64,000 nt of DNA from Nocardiopsis sp. CNT312 (GTDB lineage: Bacteria > Actinomycetota > Actinomycetes > Streptosporangiales > Streptosporangiaceae): the NCBI RefSeq assembly GCF_000515115.1, contig NZ_AZXF01000016.1:99725-163724 (forward strand), given 5' to 3'. How positions within the stretch are numbered: the first letter of the stretch is position 1; the number at the start of each line of letters is the position of its first letter. Position numbers and translations under genes: made by a program. Below, one piece after another: positions 58,797 through 64,000 of the stretch. A model generated the notes under the pieces. That model had not been told where the DNA came from and made no database searches. It saw nothing but the letters and a program-made list of their open reading frames with translations.

Positions 58797-59453
58797 ATGG
58801 CGAGTGGGACGTACCCGGCCGATGCCGTGGCGGGGCGGGAGGCCAAGGTGGCGGACACCCCCGAGGCGTGGCCGGTGGAGCGGTCGGCGGAGCGCTTCGC
58901 CGGAGCCAAGTGCGGGATGCGCACGGACTGGGTGCGGATGCCCGACGCGGAGGGCGGCACGGTCGTCGCCGCGCGGGACTACATGGTCCACCCGGGTGCG
59001 GCGGCGGTGCTCGCACTGGGCGAGGACGGGCGGGTGCTCCTGCTGCGCCAGTACCGTCACCCCGTGGGCCTGCTCATGTGGGAGCTGCCCGCCGGGCTCA
59101 TCGACGTGGCGGGTGAGGGGCCGCTGGCCACGGCCCGCCGCGAGCTCGTGGAGGAGGCGGGGCTGCGCGCCGAGCACTGGTACGAGTTGGTGGACTTCGC
59201 GGCCAGCCCCGGGTTCTCCTCGGAGCGGATCCGCGTCTACCTCGCCCGCGGCCTGTCGGAGGTGCCCGAGCACGAGATCGATTTCGTGCGCGAGCACGAA
59301 GAGACCGATCTGGCTGCCGAGTGGGTCCCCCTGGAGGAGGCGGTGGCCTTGGTCATGGGCGGGCACCTGCACAACGGGGCGACCTCCCTGGGGGTGCTGG
59401 CAGCGAGTACCGCGGCCCGGGAGGGGTTCGCCTCCCTGCGTCCGGCGTCCTGA
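58797..59453 (+). CDS. Nudix hydrolase, ADP-ribose pyrophosphatase type
   Basis: 218 residues from ATG 58797 behind GAGAGAGGCGAG; GTG 58761 with AGGAGG 10 bp upstream would add 12 residues. The Nudix box runs from [10 protein letters not shown] through [11 protein letters not shown] (GX5EX7REUXEEXGU). Upstream [19 protein letters not shown] and downstream [17 protein letters not shown] place it with ADP-ribose pyrophosphatases (NudF-like). xerD starts 5 bp after its stop, so it is in the segregation operon by position. Confidence 0.9.
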   Translation: MASGTYPADAVAGREAKVADTPEAWPVERSAERFAGAKCGMRTDWVRMPDAEGGTVVAARDYMVHPGAAAVLALGEDGRVLLLRQYRHPVGLLMWELPAGLIDVAGEGPLATARRELVEEAGLRAEHWYELVDFAASPGFSSERIRVYLARGLSEVPEHEIDFVREHEETDLAAEWVPLEEAVALVMGGHLHNGATSLGVLAASTAAREGFASLRPAS

Positions 59454-59457
59454 CACG

Positions 59458-60459
59458 GTGGGCGGGGACCGGGGCGGGAGCGTGCCCGCCGGGCCGCTGG
59501 GGGAGGCGGTGGCGGCCTTCCTGGACCATGTGGCCGCGGAGCGCGCTCTGGCGCACAACACCCTGCTGGCCTACCGGCGCGACCTGCGCCGCTACACCGC
59601 CTATCTGGAGGGGCGGGGCGTCGCGGACCTGTCGGAGGTGGGCGGGGCGCATGTGGGCGGGTTCCTGCGGGCCCTGGCCGAGGGCGACGACGACCACTCG
59701 CCGCTCGGGGCCGCCTCGTCGGGGCGGGCGCTGGCGGCCGTGCGCGGGCTGCACCGGTTCGCGGTCCGCGAGGGCCGGGCCGACGCCGACCCGGCGGCGG
59801 AGGTGGTGCCGCCCCCCGTCCCCCTGCGGTTGCCCAAAGCGGTGCCGCTGGAGCGGGTGGAGCGGCTCCTGGAGGCCGCGGGACCCGTCGGGGCGCCGCC
59901 GGCGGCGGAGCGCTCCGCTCTGCTGTCCCTGCGTGACCGGGCGCTGCTGGAGGTCCTCTACGGTACGGGGGCGCGGATCTCCGAGGCGGTGGGGCTGGAC
60001 GTGGACGACGTGGTGGAGGCCCTCGACGGCGGGGACACGGTGGGCCTGGTACGCATCCACGGAAAGGGCGGGCGCGAGCGCGTGGTGCCGCTCGGCTCGT
60101 GCGCTCGTACGGCGCTGGGCGGGTACCTGGTGCGGGCGAGGCCCGCGCTCGCGGCGTCGGCGCGGTCGGCTTCTTCGGGGGCGGCGCTGTTCCTGAACGC
60201 GCGCGGGCGCCGCCTCACCCGCCAGGGCGGCTGGGCGCTGCTGGCAGCGGTCGCCGAGCGGGCTGGGGTGGAGGGTGTCTCACCGCACACGCTGCGGCAC
60301 TCCTTCGCCACCCATCTGCTGGACGGCGGTGCTGACATCCGGGTGGTGCAGGAGCTTCTGGGACACGGTTCGGTCACCACCACGCAGGTGTACACCCTGG
60401 TCACGGTGGACCGGCTGCGGGAGGTCTACGCCGCCAGCCATCCGCGTGCGCGCAGGTGA
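59458..60459 (+). CDS. xerD: Tyrosine recombinase XerD
   Basis: Resolves chromosome dimers at dif with XerC. 333 residues from GTG 59458. The SAM-like N-terminal domain ([26 protein letters not shown]) is followed by the catalytic domain. Its active residues are Arg173 in GTGARISEA, Lys203 in [12 protein letters not shown], His277 and Arg280 in [12 protein letters not shown], His303 in [11 protein letters not shown] and the nucleophile Tyr312. It carries short Ala/Ser inserts. Its place just before parA-scpA-scpB fits xerD rather than xerC or a phage integrase. Confidence 0.93.
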   Translation: MGGDRGGSVPAGPLGEAVAAFLDHVAAERALAHNTLLAYRRDLRRYTAYLEGRGVADLSEVGGAHVGGFLRALAEGDDDHSPLGAASSGRALAAVRGLHRFAVREGRADADPAAEVVPPPVPLRLPKAVPLERVERLLEAAGPVGAPPAAERSALLSLRDRALLEVLYGTGARISEAVGLDVDDVVEALDGGDTVGLVRIHGKGGRERVVPLGSCARTALGGYLVRARPALAASARSASSGAALFLNARGRRLTRQGGWALLAAVAERAGVEGVSPHTLRHSFATHLLDGGADIRVVQELLGHGSVTTTQVYTLVTVDRLREVYAASHPRARR

Positions 60460-60506
60460 GGGCGGTGCGCGTGCGGGGGAGGGGGCGTATCCCCGATCCG
60501 GTCGTG

Positions 60507-60535
60507 TTGAACGCGCCGTGTCGTCGTTCTAGAGT
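60507..60535 (+). promoter_or_regulatory. Promoter TTGAAC-17-TAGAGT for parA-scpAB
   Basis: Well-spaced boxes between xerD and parA; predicted leader about 113 bases. Confidence 0.65.
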
Positions 60536-60654
60536 CGCCGCACAGAGGTTACGTTGCTGTCGACATATTGAGTTTCCGACGGCGGCCGGGCACGGGGCTG
60601 GGACGACTTCCCCCTTTCGGGCCGTGGCCGGTCCGTGGGGGAGGTCAAGGGCTT

Positions 60655-61614
60655 GTGAACTGGGCGGAGAACGGCGTGGATGCCAGCGGTGCACCCGTCG
60701 GTGGGGAGGACCCCGCCGAGCCGGTGACCAACCCTTGGGGTAGGACACGCGACACGGGGGCGCAACTGCGTACGAAGAGACCGGAGCGGGACTACCCCGT
60801 TCCCGGACCGCTGGACGAGCACGGTCCGGCACGGATCGTAGCACTTTGTAACCAGAAGGGTGGGGTCGGCAAGACCACCACCACCATCAACCTCGGGGCG
60901 GCCATCGCCGAGTTCGGCAGACGGGTGCTGCTGGTCGACTTCGACCCGCAGGGCGCGCTGTCCGTGGGCCTGGGGCGGCTCGATCCGCGCGAGCTGGACC
61001 TGACCGTCTACAACCTGCTGATGCAGCGGGACGTGGCGGTCGAGGACGTCCTGCTCAAGACCGACATCGACGGCCTGGACCTCATCCCGAGCAACATCGA
61101 CCTGTCGGCCGCCGAGGTCCAACTGGTGGGCGAGGTGGCGCGCGAGCAGATGCTGGGCCGCGCCCTGCGCCCCGTCATCGACGACTACGACGTGGTGCTC
61201 ATCGACTGCCAGCCGTCGCTGGGCCTGCTCACCGTCAACGCGCTGACCGCAGCCGACGGCGTCATTGTGCCGCTGGAGTGCGAGTTCTTCGCGCTGCGCG
61301 GCGTGGCCCTGCTCATGGACACCATCCAGAAGGTGCAGGAGCGGCTCAACGAGCGGCTGGTCATCGACGGCTTCCTCGGCACCATGTACGACCCCAGGAC
61401 GCTGCACGCGCGCGAGGTCCTGTCGACCATCGTCGAGGGGTTCGGCGACAAGGTCTACGGCACGGTCATCAACCGGACCGTGCGCTTTCCGGACGCGACG
61501 GTGGCGGGTGAGCCCATCACCAGGTTCGACTCGTCGTCGGCGGGCGCGAGGGCCTATCGGGAGCTGGCCAAGGAGGTGCTGGCGAGGTGGCCTCTCAGCG
61601 GTCGAGGCGCGTGA
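60655..61614 (+). CDS. ParA-family ATPase
   Basis: 319 residues from GTG 60655 after GGGGGAGG. About 60 residues of disordered N-terminal extension precede the ATPase. The deviant Walker A is NQKGGVGKTTTT with signature Lys68 and P-loop Lys73, then VLLVDFDPQGALSVGLG and YDVVLIDCQPSLGLLTVNAL. It belongs to the ParA found beside scpA-scpB in actinomycetes, distinct from the origin-proximal ParA that works with ParB. No parB is present here; the small DNA-binding-like protein that follows may be its partner. Confidence 0.92.
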   Translation: MNWAENGVDASGAPVGGEDPAEPVTNPWGRTRDTGAQLRTKRPERDYPVPGPLDEHGPARIVALCNQKGGVGKTTTTINLGAAIAEFGRRVLLVDFDPQGALSVGLGRLDPRELDLTVYNLLMQRDVAVEDVLLKTDIDGLDLIPSNIDLSAAEVQLVGEVAREQMLGRALRPVIDDYDVVLIDCQPSLGLLTVNALTAADGVIVPLECEFFALRGVALLMDTIQKVQERLNERLVIDGFLGTMYDPRTLHAREVLSTIVEGFGDKVYGTVINRTVRFPDATVAGEPITRFDSSSAGARAYRELAKEVLARWPLSGRGA

Positions 61615-62033
61615 CCCTGCCGGGGGCGGACGAGATGTTCTTCCGCTCGGGCGGCACCGTCTCGGAGCCGGACGCGCAGACCCGACGCCGACACGTCGGC
61701 TCCGGGGAGGAGCGGGAGGGCGAGGGGGCGGGCCGCGTCCCCGGAGGCCCGGCGCAGGACCCCGCTTCCGGGGACGCCGCGCCCTCCGGGGGAGCCGTGG
61801 CGCGCCGTGCGCCCAAACCGAGCGGGCGCCAGCGCCACGACGAGAAGATCACGGTGTACATCTCCGGCCCGGAGCTGCTCGCGCTGGAGCAGACGCGGCT
61901 GTCGCTGCGGGCCGAGCACGGACTGTCAGCCGACCGGGGGCGTCTGGTCCGCGAGGCCGTGGCGGTGCTGTTGGCCGACTTCGAGGAGCACGGGGCTGCC
62001 AGCATGCTGGTGCGCCGCCTGAGCGAGGACTGA
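61611..62033 (+). CDS. Ribbon-helix-helix-like protein between parA and scpA
   Basis: 140 residues from GTG 61611, overlapping the parA stop by GTGA; GTG 61587, 10 bp after AGGAGG, would add 8 residues. The first 80 residues are disordered. The C-terminal part, KITVYISGPELLALEQTRLSLRAEHGLSADRGRLVREAVAVLLADFEEHG, has the strand-helix-helix shape of Arc/MetJ-type proteins. Tight coupling to parA suggests a partner for that ATPase, but this is inference. Confidence 0.72.
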   Translation: MTLPGADEMFFRSGGTVSEPDAQTRRRHVGSGEEREGEGAGRVPGGPAQDPASGDAAPSGGAVARRAPKPSGRQRHDEKITVYISGPELLALEQTRLSLRAEHGLSADRGRLVREAVAVLLADFEEHGAASMLVRRLSED

Positions 62034-62133
62034 GCGCCCCGCGGCCCGGTGTGCGGGCGCCGGGCCGCGGGGGACACCGTGGTGCCCGCACGACCAGGGG
62101 GTATGCACTCCGCGGAGCTGGGAAACTGGTCAC

Positions 62134-62976
62134 ATGAGTGTCGACTCCTCCGAGGCGGACCCCGGCGCCGGTGAAGGGTCTGGGTTCCAGGTGCACCTGG
62201 ACAACTTCGAGGGCCCCTTCGACCTGCTGCTCACCCTGATCTCCAAGCACAAGCTGGACATCACCGAGGTGGCGCTGTCGAGGGTCACCGACGAGTTCAT
62301 CGCCCACATCCGTGCCCACGGCCAGGGGTGGGACCTGGACCAGGCCAGCGAGTTCCTGGTGGTGGCGGCGACTCTGCTGGACCTGAAGGCGGCCCGTCTC
62401 CTGCCGCGCGGCGATGTCGAGGATGAGGCCGACCTGGCGTTGCTGGAGGCCCGCGACCTCCTGTTCGCCCGCCTGCTCCAGTACCGCGCCTACAAGGAGG
62501 TCGCGGCGCTGATGAGTGAGCGGCTGGCGGCGCAGGGGCGCCGGTACGCCCGCGCGGTGCCGCTGGAGGAGCGCTTCGCGGCCCTGCGGCCCGACGTGCT
62601 GTTCAAGCTGGGGCCGAGGGAATTCGCGGCGCTGGCCGGGCGGGTCTTCACCCCCAGGGAGCCGCCGAGCGTGCCCGTCACGCACATCCACCAGGCCAAG
62701 ACGTCGGTGAAGGAGCAGGGCGACCTGGTCGTGGCCGCGCTGCGCGAGCACGGCACCCTGACGTTCACCGAGCTCACCGAGGAGTGCACCGGTACCTTCG
62801 AGGTCGTCGCGCGGTTCCTGGCCCTGCTGGAGCTGTACCGGGCTGCCAACGTGGGCTTCGACCAGCCCGAGCCGCTGGCGGAGCTCACGGTGACGTGGAC
62901 CGGCGGTGAGGGCGAGGTGCGGGTGGAGTCCGACTACGACGAGGGCACGGGTGGGGAGGAGAGGGACGATGAGTGA
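62134..62976 (+). CDS. scpA: Segregation and condensation protein A (kleisin)
   Basis: Joins the SMC head domains into a closed ring with ScpB. 280 residues from ATG 62134. The N-terminal SMC-binding helix region is FQVHLDNFEGPFDLLLTLISKHKLDITEVAL and ASEFLVVAATLLDLKAARLLP. A middle coil (ALLEARDLLFARLLQYRAYKEVAA) binds ScpB, and the C-terminal winged helix contains HGTLTFTELTEECTGTFEVVARFLALLELYR. It overlaps scpB by 8 bp. SMC itself is outside the window. Confidence 0.96.
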   Translation: MSVDSSEADPGAGEGSGFQVHLDNFEGPFDLLLTLISKHKLDITEVALSRVTDEFIAHIRAHGQGWDLDQASEFLVVAATLLDLKAARLLPRGDVEDEADLALLEARDLLFARLLQYRAYKEVAALMSERLAAQGRRYARAVPLEERFAALRPDVLFKLGPREFAALAGRVFTPREPPSVPVTHIHQAKTSVKEQGDLVVAALREHGTLTFTELTEECTGTFEVVARFLALLELYRAANVGFDQPEPLAELTVTWTGGEGEVRVESDYDEGTGGEERDDE

Positions 62977-63556
62977 GGGCCGCGCCTCCGATGAGGGGTC
63001 GGTGTCCCCGACCCTGCGCCGCGACCTCGAAGCGGTGCTGATGGTGGTACCCGAGCCGGTGTCCGTCTACGACCTGGCCCGGGCCCTGGAGGTGCCCGTG
63101 GAGGCGGTCTCCCGGGAACTGGAGGGGCTGTCGGCGGAATACACGGCGCAGGGGCGGGGTTTCGACTTGCGGATGGTGGCCGAGGGGTGGCGGATCTACA
63201 CGCGTCCCGAGTGCGCCGACGTCGTCGAGCACTTCCTCCGGGAGGGGCAGGAGGTGCGGCTCACCCAGGCCGCGCTGGAGACGATGGCGGTGGTGGCCTA
63301 CCGCCAGCCGGTCTCCCGAGGCAGGGTCTCGGCCGTCCGCGGTGTCAACTGCGACGGGGTTATGCGTACCCTCGTGTTGAGGGGCCTGATCGAGGAGGCC
63401 GGGCACGACTCCGAGTCCGGCGCGCTCCTGTATCGGACCACCTCCTATTTCCTGGAACGGCTCGGCCTGCGTGATCTCGACGATCTGCCGGACCTGGCGC
63501 CGTTCCTCCCCGACGACATCGAAGGTCTAGACGACACCGGTGAGCACACCCACTGA
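62969..63556 (+). CDS. scpB: Segregation and condensation protein B
   Basis: Partner of ScpA in the SMC complex. 195 residues from ATG 62969 behind GGGGAGGAGAGGG. Two winged-helix domains are visible: LRRDLEAVLMVVPEPVSVYDLARAL at the start and VRLTQAALETMAVVAYRQPVSRGRVSAVRGVNCDG in the middle, with LLYRTTSYFLERLGLRDLDDLP near the end. It overlaps the next gene by 17 bp. Confidence 0.96.
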   Translation: MSEGRASDEGSVSPTLRRDLEAVLMVVPEPVSVYDLARALEVPVEAVSRELEGLSAEYTAQGRGFDLRMVAEGWRIYTRPECADVVEHFLREGQEVRLTQAALETMAVVAYRQPVSRGRVSAVRGVNCDGVMRTLVLRGLIEEAGHDSESGALLYRTTSYFLERLGLRDLDDLPDLAPFLPDDIEGLDDTGEHTH

Positions 63557-64000
63557 CAGTTCCCGCGGTGCGCGGGACCACGCCCCGCGCGGTGAGCGCG
63601 GCGACAGCAACGACGACCGTGGCGGCCGGGGCCGCCGTGACGACAGAGGTCGCGGTGGTTTCCGCGACCGGGACGACCGGGGCCGTGGCGGTCACCGCGA
63701 CCGCGATGACCGCGATCGGCGTTCCTTTGGCCGGGACGAGCGGGGCCGTGGTGGTTTCCGTGGCCGGGACGAGCGGGATGACCGGCGCGGAGGCGGCAGG
63801 GACGACCGCGGTGACCGTGGTCGTGGCTATGGCCGTGACGACCGTGACCGGCGTTCCTTTGGCCGGGACGACCGGGATCGTGGTGGTTTCCGTGGCCGGG
63901 ACGACCGTGGCGGTCGTGGTCCGCGTGACCGCGATGACCGTGACCGGCGTTCCTTTGGCCGGGACGAGCGGGATCGTGGTGGTTTCCGTGGCCGGGACGA
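63540..64000 (+). CDS. RluB-like pseudouridine synthase, N-terminal repeat region only
   Basis: A GTG at 63540, inside the end of scpB, opens a frame that is still open at the window edge (153 codons). It reads a disordered Arg/Asp/Gly-rich sequence with a repeated RRSFGRD[DE]R plus GGFRGRD[DE]R block. Copies of the block begin at 63718, 63850 and 63946, all in frame. No catalytic domain is reached. The call rests on conserved scpA-scpB-rluB order and on such basic tails known from actinobacterial RluB; it is inference. The repeat looks like an RG-rich RNA-binding arm. Confidence 0.65.
   Translation, partial: MSTPTDSSRGARDHAPRGERGDSNDDRGGRGRRDDRGRGGFRDRDDRGRGGHRDRDDRDRRSFGRDERGRGGFRGRDERDDRRGGGRDDRGDRGRGYGRDDRDRRSFGRDDRDRGGFRGRDDRGGRGPRDRDDRDRRSFGRDERDRGGFRGRD

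Noticed and set aside
59458..60459. Tyrosine recombinase as a prophage or island integrase
   Set aside because: Neighbours are housekeeping segregation genes, there is no att repeat, and length and motifs fit XerD.
63718..64000. Short repeats as a CRISPR array
   Set aside because: Spacing is codon-phased, spacers are also coding and repetitive, and no cas genes are present.

Overview
The window is about 64 kb of very GC-rich DNA with dense, short-spaced genes, many GTG starts and GTGA/ATGA overlaps. Several families point to an actinomycete: PriA in place of HisA, the Trp-operon-associated membrane protein, an HGxxPAAW-type small membrane protein, CD225 proteins, an ANTAR-type PdtaR regulator and a ParA-ScpA-ScpB-RluB cluster. 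A Nocardiopsis-like genus is my best guess; that is inference, not something read directly. Most of the window is core chromosome. I see no prophage, integron, CRISPR array or insertion sequence.

Layout. 1-5296: histidine genes hisD (5' cut off), hisC, hisB, an unnamed 55-residue membrane protein, hisH, priA and hisF. 5366-10451: a HicB-like orphan, a secreted peptidoglycan-binding protein and a two-gene heterodimeric ABC exporter. 10479-11477 (-): a SIS-domain protein. 11619-18392: hisI, two small membrane proteins, CD225 genes (one dead copy) with a DUF2752 gene, then trpC, trpB and trpA. There is no trpF, which fits a dual-function PriA. 18604-23705: an envelope group of a MauE/DoxX protein, a DsbA-like oxidoreductase, lgt, and two paralogous single-pass proteins that share a C-x17-C pair. 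23742-25454 (-): a BpsA-like aminopropyltransferase.

26082-32126: glutamate synthase gltB-gltD behind a long leader. 32326-35675: a dead and a live DUF2784 copy, a lone alpha/alpha-toroid protein and pyk. 35830-38094: a DUF1266 protein, a twice-frameshifted HTH/homing-type gene and tRNA-Leu(CAA), all on the minus strand. 38240-44783: pdtaR, then a branched-chain amino-acid ABC operon (livH-M-G-F) facing its binding protein livJ on the other strand. LivH carries an extra exported N-terminal domain. 45058-54136: a thioesterase, polA, arfB, rpsA, a GNAT enzyme, coaE and uvrB.

54300-59453: a DUF3060 lipoprotein, a GNAT enzyme, an HMG-CoA-lyase-like enzyme, pyrG and a Nudix ADP-ribose pyrophosphatase. 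59458-64000: a segregation cluster of xerD, parA, a ribbon-helix-helix-like protein, scpA, scpB and the start of an rluB-like gene with an RG-rich repeat extension.

I found no clear new defence or mobile system. The best candidates for new biology are the DsbA/MauE-linked Cys-pair paralogues, the folded-RNA candidate upstream of trpB, the LivH fusion, the two-part BpsA-like enzyme, and a recurring -10-box-to-start-codon spacing that suggests leaderless mRNAs. Paired live and dead duplicates (CD225, DUF2784) show local duplication followed by decay.
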